The notes under the pieces are model-generated. The model ran no database searches and was not told where the DNA came from. It saw only the letters and a program-made list of their open reading frames with translations. The position numbers were made by a program, and so were the translations under genes. From Pedobacter sp. UBA2067 (GTDB lineage Bacteria; Bacteroidota; Bacteroidia; Sphingobacteriales; Sphingobacteriaceae), in the NCBI GenBank assembly GCA_002333205.1, contig DDAD01000067.1, positions 31,919 to 40,127 on the forward strand: a stretch of 8,209 nt of DNA. The letters are read 5' to 3'. Below, piece after piece: positions 1 through 5,763 of the stretch (position 1 is the stretch's first letter; the number at the start of each line of letters is the position of its first letter).

Positions 1-2
1 CT

Positions 3-95
3 TTTGGGTATTCTATACCTGAATTGCGGTTTTGTGAAACCATGAAATATCCTGGGTGTTTTCAACGCGCAGGATCACGATCCTTTAAAGAATAA
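3..95 (+). CDS. possible 3' end of an upstream gene, partial
   Basis: One + frame is open from the left edge to a TAA at 93-95, giving about 30 residues that end in RAGSRSFKE. The other two + frames meet stops by position 45. The tail has an unremarkable protein-like composition, but I recognise no family and the stretch is too short to prove coding. If real, the gene is transcribed in the same direction as the ATP-grasp gene that follows and could belong to the same unit. It could equally be non-coding leader sequence. Confidence 0.3.
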   Translation, partial: FGYSIPELRFCETMKYPGCFQRAGSRSFKE

Positions 96-132
96 TATAT
101 GAGTATACTTCAGCAATTTATCTACGAGTCAA

Positions 133-261
133 ATGGTTAGTTCAATGTTAGGACGAATAACAAGTGTATTCGCAAAATAGGATGAGTTTAGCAGACGGAT
201 CAAACACCGTCATCGTGTATTTTGGAGTCCTCAAAGTACCGAGGATGTTCGAAACGCATCG
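133..261 (+). other. possible upstream extension of the ATP-grasp gene, broken by an in-frame TAG
   Basis: In the same frame as the gene at 262 there are ATGs at 133 and 145, a short open stretch (MVSSMLGRITSVFAK), a TAG at 178-180, and then an open frame that runs without a stop into the ATG at 262. The 27 codons between the TAG and 262 read like protein (RRIKHRHRVFW, then a charged stretch). One C-to-T change from CAG (Gln) to TAG would explain this. The gene may therefore be a nonsense allele that restarts at 262. Alternatively 262 is the normal start and the upstream open frame is chance. Nothing else with gene-like character lies between 96 and 261. Confidence 0.35.
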
Positions 262-999
262 ATGTCTGCGGAAGACTCGCTAGAAAAGTGGCAGGATGTA
301 GAAAACTGGCAACGAAAACTCAGCAATAAATATAATGCAAAGCAGTTTGCGATAAAAATGGGTTGTAATATGGCCAATCTATATTGGAAAGGGCGGGATG
401 TACAAACAATAGACTTTGATAGTTTCCCAAAACAATACGTAATCCGGCCAACGATCGGGCACTCTTCCGGTAATGTTTTCATTATGAACGATGGTTATAA
501 CTTGTTTGATAACAGCTACCATAAGGAAGCGGAAATACGTGCCGCATTAGCGCTTAAACTTGCTGAAAAACCAAGGCTCGAATTCCTGATTGAAGAATTT
601 TTGCAGGAACAACCCGGCGAATACAAGGTGCTAAATGATTACAAGTTCTTCTGCTTCAATGGCGAGATTGCAAGTTGTCAGCTGATTAACCGGCTTGGCC
701 CAAAAGCAGGGTTTGGAAGTTTTTACGATAAACATTGGCATCCAATGGAGGCAGTACATCCCGGGTATACACTTGTTGCCCCGAGACCCAAACCTGAGTG
801 CCTTGAAGAAATGGTGCAGCAGGTAAAAACTTTAAGTAAGGCTTACAGAATCTTCTGTCGTATTGATTTTTATGCAACAACCAAGGGTGCAGTGTTTGGA
901 GAATTTACACCAACACCGGGAATAGGCAGGGGCTATAGCCAGTTCGGACAGCGTTTGTTGCTCAGCTACTGGGATAAATACTGTGCAGGTCTAGTATAA
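262..999 (+). CDS. ATP-grasp protein, TupA-like amidoligase family
   Basis: This 245-residue protein resembles the TupA-like ATP-grasp family, named after the teichuronopeptide biosynthesis protein. Family members are thought to use ATP to join a carboxylate to an amine, often on amino acids or acidic polysaccharides, in the cytoplasm. Visible signatures are an N-terminal segment resembling LxxKYxxKxF (about 20-30), the nucleotide-binding strand and loop YVIRPTIGHSSGNV (59-72), the hallmark DYKFFCFNGE (126-135), the strand RIDFYA (200-205), and the metal-ligand region FGEFTPTPG (212-220). Arg62 sits where many ATP-grasp proteins carry a lysine. No signal peptide or membrane segment is seen. 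At 245 residues it is somewhat short for the family, which fits loss of N-terminal sequence (see 133-261). The next gene begins 82 bases downstream with no clear terminator between, so the two may be co-transcribed. Family assignment is fairly secure; substrate is unknown. Confidence 0.75.
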   Translation: MSAEDSLEKWQDVENWQRKLSNKYNAKQFAIKMGCNMANLYWKGRDVQTIDFDSFPKQYVIRPTIGHSSGNVFIMNDGYNLFDNSYHKEAEIRAALALKLAEKPRLEFLIEEFLQEQPGEYKVLNDYKFFCFNGEIASCQLINRLGPKAGFGSFYDKHWHPMEAVHPGYTLVAPRPKPECLEEMVQQVKTLSKAYRIFCRIDFYATTKGAVFGEFTPTPGIGRGYSQFGQRLLLSYWDKYCAGLV

Positions 1000-1081
1000 A
1001 ACGGCTAAACAAAACCAAAAGGAAAGCTGTTCTTCTATTTCTTAAACCTTAGGAATAAGCCAGTTAAACATTCAAAGCTAT

Positions 1082-1840
1082 ATGGACATTCAGATTAAAC
1101 AAAGTGAGACCTACTTTCTGCCCGACCAGATTTCCCAAGATGTGCATTTAAGGGCTTGGAAAATAAACCAGGAGTTTATCAGAAAGGTTGATACCACAGA
1201 ATACCCATGCGTTGGCGCTAAAGCAGCTTTCAATACTAAGCAGTATCGTTTAGGTATTTACGGAAATATGGGTGCTGAGGATAGTACCCAGGCACTTGCG
1301 AACGATTTGAAGTTATATATTGAAGATTCGCTCGGGAAAGACTGCAATTACATGTCAATGATTGCTGTGTTCGAGGATAAAATAGACTCTGAGCTGGAGT
1401 TCGAAGAAAAACTATGGCAGCAGCTGCAACACTTGCATGATGCAGACGGCGATGCAGATTGGGACCCTTCTGTGAGCAGCGATCCTGCAGACAAAAACTT
1501 TAGCTTTAGTTTCAATGGCTATGCTTTCTTCGTGGTAGGTCTCCATCCCCAGGCAAGCCGTCGCGCAAGGCGGTTTGGCTTTACCGCAATGGCTTTTAAC
1601 CTGCATAAACAGTTTGAGGCACTACGTGCATCCGGGGTTTATGAAAAGATGAAAAATACCATCCGCACTCGCGAAAAGAATTATGATGGCGGCATCAATC
1701 CGATGTTGAAAGACCATGGCGAAGGCCTTGAGGCGCCACAGTATAGTGGACGGGAGGTCGATGAAAGCTGGAAATGCCCGTTTTTGAGCCGTAACATGAG
1801 CCTTTCCGACCTTGATATGAGTTCAAATCCCCATAAATGA
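1082..1840 (+). CDS. gntA: YqcI/YcgG family heme-dependent N-hydroxylase, GntA-like
   Basis: This 252-residue protein belongs to the YqcI/YcgG family. Characterised members are heme enzymes that hydroxylate guanidine nitrogens: GntA acts on pre-guanitoxin, and related proteins act on arginine (AglA in argolaphos, DcsA in D-cycloserine, RohS in azomycin). Family features are all present: the substrate-pocket region EYPCVGAKAAF (40-50), a fExxLWxxLQ helix (about 107-115), the Asp-rich loop before WDP (120-129), FSFNGYAFFVVGLHP (142-156), HPQASRRARRF (155-165, with His155 the likely heme-ligand position), and the C-terminal DHGEGLEAPQYSG and WKCPF (211-234). It looks full length and cytosolic. 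The ATG at 1082 lacks a Shine-Dalgarno, as is usual in Bacteroidota. A DUF1989 gene follows after 26 bases. No other guanitoxin genes are present, so the symbol denotes the family, and true guanitoxin synthesis is unlikely here. Arginine or another guanidine is the more likely substrate, by inference. Confidence 0.85.
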   Translation: MDIQIKQSETYFLPDQISQDVHLRAWKINQEFIRKVDTTEYPCVGAKAAFNTKQYRLGIYGNMGAEDSTQALANDLKLYIEDSLGKDCNYMSMIAVFEDKIDSELEFEEKLWQQLQHLHDADGDADWDPSVSSDPADKNFSFSFNGYAFFVVGLHPQASRRARRFGFTAMAFNLHKQFEALRASGVYEKMKNTIRTREKNYDGGINPMLKDHGEGLEAPQYSGREVDESWKCPFLSRNMSLSDLDMSSNPHK

Positions 1841-1866
1841 TGAGCATGTAATTACTAAATGCAAAT

Positions 1867-2454
1867 ATGATAGAAACGATACAAAAACAAAAAGGAGCAG
1901 CCTTCAAGCTGAATGCAGGTGACAGACTGAAAGTTATTGATCCACAAGGAGAACAGGTAAGTGATATGGTGCTTTTCAATGCCGCAGATAAAAGGGAGAA
2001 AATATCTTCTGGAAAGACGCTGGATTTTGAGAATACCATTCTCATTACCAAAGGACATCACCTTTGGAGCAATCGCAGTCATAAGATGATGGAAATATTG
2101 GATGACACCAATGGAAGAAATGATTTCCTGCTTGCACCTTGCAGTCCGGAAACTTTTCAAATTCTGTATGAGAATCCGGAATACCACCCAAGTTGCTTCG
2201 AGAATTTGTATACCAATCTTGCTGCCTACGGCATTGAACCTGATGACATACCCACTGCCTTCAACATTTTTATGAATGTACAGTTTAGTCCTGATGGTAC
2301 TTTGTCTGTGGATCCACCGCAAAGTAAAGCAGGTGATTTTCTATTGTTTGAAGCTAAAATGGACCTTATTGTTGGTCTAACCGCCTGTTCTGCCGAACAA
2401 TCTAACAATTGGTCATTCAAACCTATTCAGTACGAAATTATAAGATGCGCTTAA
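1867..2454 (+). CDS. DUF1989 / urea carboxylase-associated family protein
   Basis: This 195-residue protein is a full-length single DUF1989 domain. The family was named for its link to urea carboxylase; characterised pairs are carboxyguanidine deiminases (CgdA/CgdB) that work beside guanidine carboxylase. Family blocks seen are GEQVSDMV (28-35), KGHHLWSNR (62-70), DDTNGRNDFLLAPCS (79-93), HPSCFENL (107-114), the signature FNIFMNVQFSPDG (132-144), and GDFLLFEAKMDLIVGL (156-171). Candidate metal or catalytic residues are His64/His65, Asp86, Cys92, His107 and Cys110. From memory of the family, the DT-x-GRHD block usually has His where Asn85 sits here, so activity may be altered. There is no second DUF1989 gene and no carboxylase nearby, unlike guanidine-use operons. 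The gene sits 26 bases after the N-hydroxylase gene and overlaps the next start, so it is almost certainly in one operon with both. A role on a hydroxylated guanidine is inference. Confidence 0.85.
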   Translation: MIETIQKQKGAAFKLNAGDRLKVIDPQGEQVSDMVLFNAADKREKISSGKTLDFENTILITKGHHLWSNRSHKMMEILDDTNGRNDFLLAPCSPETFQILYENPEYHPSCFENLYTNLAAYGIEPDDIPTAFNIFMNVQFSPDGTLSVDPPQSKAGDFLLFEAKMDLIVGLTACSAEQSNNWSFKPIQYEIIRCA

Positions 2455-3428
2455 GTTATATCTTACCCATTAAGTGGGATGCCGGGCAAGATCCTCAGGA
2501 GCTCACCGGATACCTGAAGTCGATAGCCGATCAGGTGGAACTGATCGTGGTGGATGGTTCAAATCCGGCGAACTTCTTATTGCACAAGGAAGCTTGGGGA
2601 TCGTATGGAAAACATTTACCACCCTCAGCGGAATTCAACTTTGTAAACGGGAAGGTTAATGGTGTGATGACCGGCCTGCGCCTGGCACAGCATGAGAAAG
2701 TCGTCATTGCTGATGATGATGTTCGGTATACACCGGAGCAGCTGCGGTTGGTCGAGTCATTGCTAGAGGAGGTACAGCTTGTTGTTCCGCAGAATTACTT
2801 CTCGCCAGCTCCGTGGCATGCACAATGGGACACTGCACGTACGCTGTTGAACCGGGCACTACATCATGACTATCCTGGTACATTGGCCGTGCAACAGGAC
2901 TTCATCAATCAGCTAGGTGGCTATGATGGTAATGTTCTTTTTGAAAACCTGGAGCTGATGCGAACGGTGGAAGCTGGTTATGGAAAAGTGCTGTATAAAC
3001 CAGACCTTTTTGTTGAGCGGCTTCCGCCATCAGACAAGCATTTTTGGTCCCAGCGCGTGCGGCAGGCCTATGATGATTATGCACAGCCATTAAAACTCGC
3101 ATTCTTTTTTGCTCTGGTGCCGGGTCTGATCGCATCTGGTGTGGTATCTCCATTTTTGCCTTTGGGCTTGCTGGCATTGTCGGTGCCAATAGCGGAGATT
3201 GGACGGCGCATGCATGGAGGGACGAAATACTTTTCTGCCGCTTGTGCACTATATGCACCATGCTGGTTATTGGAAAGGGGCATATGTACCTGGTTGGCGA
3301 TGTTCGCAAAACTCCGATATGGTGGCGTGAGGTATAATCATAAAATCATCAGTGTTGCCGCTAATCCGATCTGGAAGTTACGTTCTAAGCTTAATGCCCG
3401 TCAAGTTGTCAATACCGTAGGTGTATAA
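2445..3428 (+). CDS. family 2 glycosyltransferase with C-terminal membrane segments
   Basis: This 327-residue protein looks like a GT-A fold family 2 glycosyltransferase. The N-terminal strand RLSYILPIKW leads to the nucleotide-binding part with VELIVVDGSN (31-40), then the metal-binding triad in VVIADDDVRY (86-95, Asp90-92), ENLELM (167-172) as a likely acceptor or base region, and QRVRQAYDD (203-211), a weak version of the QxxRW motif. Hydrophobic stretches at about 216-250 and 264-288 suggest two or three membrane segments, so it probably acts at the inner membrane on a lipid-linked or membrane acceptor. I chose the ATG at 2445 because the protein starts with the usual beta-strand there; an in-frame ATG at 2409 would overlap the previous gene by 46 bases. 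With 2445 the overlap is 10 bases, which suggests translational coupling to the DUF1989 gene. Donor and acceptor sugars are unknown. Confidence 0.82.
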   Translation: MRLSYILPIKWDAGQDPQELTGYLKSIADQVELIVVDGSNPANFLLHKEAWGSYGKHLPPSAEFNFVNGKVNGVMTGLRLAQHEKVVIADDDVRYTPEQLRLVESLLEEVQLVVPQNYFSPAPWHAQWDTARTLLNRALHHDYPGTLAVQQDFINQLGGYDGNVLFENLELMRTVEAGYGKVLYKPDLFVERLPPSDKHFWSQRVRQAYDDYAQPLKLAFFFALVPGLIASGVVSPFLPLGLLALSVPIAEIGRRMHGGTKYFSAACALYAPCWLLERGICTWLAMFAKLRYGGVRYNHKIISVAANPIWKLRSKLNARQVVNTVGV

Positions 3429-3493
3429 ACAGCAATCAGCAGCTTTCATCAACATGATTCAAAAAGGATCGCTGGTAAATGCATCATAAATGT

Positions 3494-3501
3494 TACTTTT
3501 G
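3494..3501 (+). promoter_or_regulatory. Bacteroidota -7 promoter box for the thioesterase gene
   Basis: TACTTTTG matches the Bacteroidota housekeeping sigma -7 consensus TAnnTTTG exactly, followed by C as is common. It lies about 40 bases before the ATG at 3540, giving a leader of roughly 30 bases. No clean TTTG -33 box is seen at the expected distance, so only one element is supported. It implies that the thioesterase gene has its own promoter, separate from the preceding cluster. Confidence 0.5.
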
Positions 3502-3539
3502 CGGAATAACCGGTAGCAACTGGATAAAATACAAGAGGC

Positions 3540-3926
3540 ATGACAATTGAAGAGCGCATAAACGAATCAGAAACCAGAATTTTTAAAGCTGTATTTCCCA
3601 ACACAACTAACCACTATGATACCTTGTTTGGCGGTACGGCCATGCACATGATGGATGAGGTTGCTTTTATCACGGCCACTCGGTTTAGCAGGCAAATAAT
3701 GGTTACGGTTAGCAGCGACAAGATTGATTTTAAAAGACCAATTCCCGCTGGTACAATTGTCGAACTGATTGGTCGGGTTGTACACATTGGGAATACAAGT
3801 CTTAAAGTGGCCGTTGAAATATACATCGAGCAGATGTATTCAGAGGGTCGGGAACTTGCTATTCAGGGCAATTTCACTTTTGTTGCCATCGATGAATTCA
3901 AACAGCCTGTTAGCGTGATTAAATAA
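3540..3926 (+). CDS. acyl-CoA thioesterase, hotdog fold (YciA/ACOT7 type)
   Basis: This 128-residue protein hydrolyses acyl-CoA thioesters to free acid and CoA in the cytoplasm, by family membership. It shows the single-hotdog architecture of YciA-like enzymes: an N-terminal strand with FPNTTNHYDTLFGG (19-32), the central helix GGTAMHMMDEVAF (31-43) carrying the conserved Asp39/Glu40, then VTVSSDKIDFKRPIPAGTIVELIGRV (55-80), in which DFKRPIPAG is the typical CoA-binding edge, and the strand NTSLKVAVEIY (85-95). Asn24 and Asp39 correspond to the Asn and Asp active-site positions in this family. Length is normal. It has its own promoter box at 3494-3501 and converges with the hydrolase gene on the other strand, stopping 16 bases from that gene's end. 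It is probably a housekeeping enzyme for CoA or fatty acid balance; chain-length preference cannot be read. Confidence 0.9.
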   Translation: MTIEERINESETRIFKAVFPNTTNHYDTLFGGTAMHMMDEVAFITATRFSRQIMVTVSSDKIDFKRPIPAGTIVELIGRVVHIGNTSLKVAVEIYIEQMYSEGRELAIQGNFTFVAIDEFKQPVSVIK

Positions 3927-3953
3927 ACCGGATTCGAAGCTGCTACTCTGGTT
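3926..3953. terminator. weak inverted repeat between convergent genes, possible shared terminator
   Basis: AACCGGA (3926-3932) can pair with TCTGGTT (3947-3953) with one mismatch, across a 14-base loop. It spans the 16-base gap between the thioesterase stop and the hydrolase stop, where a bidirectional terminator would be expected. There is no T-tract on either side, so support is weak. Confidence 0.22.
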
Positions 3954-4980
3954 CCCACCATTTCCTGAACTTTTGTTCTAAATTTTTCAATTGTACCTTT
4001 TCGCCAATCATCGGCGTAATAAGCGGAAGTTGAAGCTGCTCATTGAGTGCTGTTATACACCTCAGCGGTTCGTTCCAGGCATGATTCGCCATTGCAAATT
4101 TCGCGGAATGCACGGGCAGAATTCTTTTGGCATTCAGGTCTTGTGCAGCTTTCAGCACCTCATCGGGCAACATATGAATGTACTTCCATTTTAGATCGTA
4201 CTGACCATTTTCCAGAATGGCAAGGTCGATGTCGCCAAACTGACTTCCGATTTGGGCAAAGTGGGTGTCATAGCCGCTGTCGCCGCCGATATAGATTTTC
4301 ATAGATGGTGTTTTCAGTAACACAGACATCCATAACGTATTATTCCGAATCAGTCCTCTTCCAGAAAAATGCCGCGCAGGTTTGATGTAAGCATGGAAGC
4401 CATCCTTAAGATCCAATTCTTCATTCCAATCTTTTTCAATGATGCATTCTGGTTTGAATCCCCATTTTTCCAGATAGCGACCTACACCCAAACCGCAGAT
4501 AACCATGCCTGTTTTTGAAGGAAGCTGTACTAAGGTAGGATAGTCGGCGTGGTCGTAATGGTCATGAGTGATAATGAGATAATCGATATCAGGAAGGTCC
4601 TGAACTTTGTATCTGTCAGATCCGTTAAAGGAGGTGTTGCTTCCCCTTAGGGGTGAAGCATTGCCGCTGAATACTGGATCAACCAGAAACCTTTTGCCGT
4701 CAACTTGCATAAAATACGAAGAGTGTCCGAACCAGACGAGCACGTCTTCTTTAGCATCAAGTTCTAATAAGTTGGTCTTAACAGAAGGTATTGGTCTTAA
4801 GGGTCTCCTGTCATTTACGGTTTTAAAGAAAAACTCATACAGTACTTTGAAATAACCATATCCTTCAGTTAATGCCGGTGTGAGGTCTAGGTTCTGGAAC
4901 TTGCCATTTCTGAAGTTTTTAGAACGTTGTATGCTTTCTTTGCGAAGCTTTTTAGATGTTTCGCTTGTCATTTTTTTCAT
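3943..4980 (-). CDS. metallo-beta-lactamase-fold hydrolase, NAPE-PLD/UlaG-like
   Basis: This 345-residue protein is a zinc-dependent MBL-fold hydrolase of the group that includes N-acyl-phosphatidylethanolamine phospholipase D and UlaG-type lactonases. After a basic 60-residue N-terminal region it shows VLVWFGHSSYFMQVDGKRFLVDPVF (80-104; the WxGHSS and DPVF pair is typical), the metal motif HDHYDH (139-144), RHFSGRG (203-209, His204), GGDSGY (232-237, Asp234) and PVHSAKF (289-295, His291). All expected zinc ligands (His139, His141, Asp143, His144, His204, Asp234, His291) are present, so it should be active. No signal peptide or lipobox is evident, so it is likely cytosolic or membrane-peripheral. 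Met4 (4971) is an alternative start. Gene order places it last in the - block, behind a hairpin at 5003-5031 that may uncouple it from the gene upstream. The substrate is unknown; phospholipid or a lactone are both possible. Confidence 0.88.
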   Translation of the reverse strand: MKKMTSETSKKLRKESIQRSKNFRNGKFQNLDLTPALTEGYGYFKVLYEFFFKTVNDRRPLRPIPSVKTNLLELDAKEDVLVWFGHSSYFMQVDGKRFLVDPVFSGNASPLRGSNTSFNGSDRYKVQDLPDIDYLIITHDHYDHADYPTLVQLPSKTGMVICGLGVGRYLEKWGFKPECIIEKDWNEELDLKDGFHAYIKPARHFSGRGLIRNNTLWMSVLLKTPSMKIYIGGDSGYDTHFAQIGSQFGDIDLAILENGQYDLKWKYIHMLPDEVLKAAQDLNAKRILPVHSAKFAMANHAWNEPLRCITALNEQLQLPLITPMIGEKVQLKNLEQKFRKWWEPE

Positions 4981-5002
4981 ATAATCCTGCAGACAAATAT
5001 TT

Positions 5003-5031
5003 GCCTAAGTTATAATACCTTCAACTTAGGC
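5003..5031 (-). terminator. 9-bp perfect hairpin over a stop codon, possible intergenic terminator
   Basis: GCCTAAGTT (5003-5011) is the exact reverse complement of AACTTAGGC (5023-5031), with an 11-base loop. On the - strand the hairpin contains the TAA stop of the SDR gene (5028-5026) and ends 23 bases before the hydrolase start at 4980. An A/T-rich stretch follows it but no run of T, so it may be a weak terminator, an RNA 3'-end stabiliser, or an operator for the downstream gene. Confidence 0.45.
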
Positions 5032-5682
5032 GTGATTTGCAAGGTCAAATACTTCTGCCAGCGTGTAGTTGTGTACGCCTGGCTGTGCCTGTAGCCCTGC
5101 ATTGCGCAAAGCTGCAGCAACGGTTTTACCGCTTATGGGGCGATATTGCTTGAAGAGGCCGATTGAATTTACTACAGTAAGCACTTTGAAAGCTACGCTT
5201 TCTCCAAAACGCTCTTCCTTGCGCGCGCCATGAAGCAGTCCGGGGCGAATGATGTTTATGCTTTTAAAAGGCAGTGTTTTTACATCCCTTTCCAGTTCAC
5301 CCTTCATCCTGGAGTAGAACATTTTAGCATCCGGCCTGGCACCTGCCGCGGAGACCAGTACATAGGTTGGTAATTGATTTCGTGCGGCTGCTTGTGCAAA
5401 GGTGTACTGATAAGTATAGTCAATTTTATATTGTTTGTCCTGGCTGCCAGCCTGTTTGATGGTGGTTCCTAACGCTGAAAAGAGGATGTCGCCTTGCACT
5501 AGATGTATCCATGATTCCGGTTTGTCGAAGTCAATGATATGCTCTTCGAGTTTGTTGTCTCGTAATTGCAGGGATTTACGTACAAAGACAATGATCTTGG
5601 AAAAGCGATCATCATGAAGTAATAGTTGGACAAGATTGTTGCCAACCAGACCTGTTGCTCCTATGATGACCGCTGTTTTCAT
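5026..5682 (-). CDS. atypical short-chain dehydrogenase-like protein, TIP30/HTATIP2 type
   Basis: This 218-residue NAD(P)-binding Rossmann protein resembles the NAD(P)H-binding/TIP30 (HTATIP2) family often annotated as oxidoreductase or nucleoside-diphosphate-sugar epimerase-like. It begins directly with the dinucleotide motif GATGLVG (8-14), followed by VFVRKS (32-37), where the Arg/Lys after the second strand favours NADP(H). Further signatures are DILFSALGTTIKQAGS (65-80), VLVSAAGA (108-115), YSRMKGELE (123-131) with Tyr123 and Lys127 as the SDR catalytic-type pair, and IIRPGLLHG (144-152). Length matches the family. It lies 81 bases downstream of the fusion gene on the same strand, and I see no clear promoter in that gap, so it may be co-transcribed. 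The reaction is unknown for most bacterial members. Confidence 0.83.
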   Translation of the reverse strand: MKTAVIIGATGLVGNNLVQLLLHDDRFSKIIVFVRKSLQLRDNKLEEHIIDFDKPESWIHLVQGDILFSALGTTIKQAGSQDKQYKIDYTYQYTFAQAAARNQLPTYVLVSAAGARPDAKMFYSRMKGELERDVKTLPFKSINIIRPGLLHGARKEERFGESVAFKVLTVVNSIGLFKQYRPISGKTVAAALRNAGLQAQPGVHNYTLAEVFDLANHA

Positions 5683-5711
5683 AATCTTTGCTTTTGCAGC
5701 TAATTACAACC

Positions 5712-5735
5712 CAGTCGGTAGTTTTGTTTCGACTG
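5712..5735. repeat. 6-bp perfect inverted repeat in the gap between fusion gene and SDR gene
   Basis: CAGTCG (5712-5717) and CGACTG (5730-5735) are exact reverse complements around a 12-base loop. The repeat lies in the 81-base gap between two - strand genes. It is short and lacks a following T-tract on the - strand, so a terminator role is doubtful. It could be an operator in the SDR leader or chance. Confidence 0.25.
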
Positions 5736-5763
5736 AAGTACGTTCCCATCCCATTCCCTTGGG

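Noticed and set aside
1082..1840. Assigning a guanitoxin (neurotoxin) pathway from the GntA name
   Set aside because: None of the other guanitoxin biosynthetic genes is in the window; the GntA label covers the whole YqcI/YcgG family in many databases.
1695..2051. 118-codon - strand frame spanning the hydroxylase/DUF1989 junction
   Set aside because: It covers two well-supported + strand genes, and its hydrophobic, Ser/Phe-rich translation is what reading the complement of coding sequence gives.
1855..2322. 155-codon open frame on the - strand across the DUF1989 gene
   Set aside because: It lies fully opposite a gene with clear family motifs, and its translation shows no recognisable domain; it is a shadow.
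2905..3309. 134-codon open frame on the - strand within the glycosyltransferase gene
   Set aside because: Opposite a well-supported coding frame with low-quality, motif-free translation; a shadow.
4772..4800. Direct repeat TTGGTCTTAA at 4772-4781 and 4791-4800
   Set aside because: Only two 10-base copies inside the hydrolase coding region; most likely chance from codon use, with no flanking mobile-element signs.
4994..5001. Minus-strand -7-like box (AATATTTG) before the hydrolase gene
   Set aside because: It has one mismatch in the essential TA, and would leave a leader of only a few bases before 4980; too weak to annotate.
5682..5697. Plus-strand promoter-like text (AATCTTTGC) just outside the SDR start
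   Set aside because: It faces away from any + strand gene and misses the TAnnTTTG pattern when read in register.
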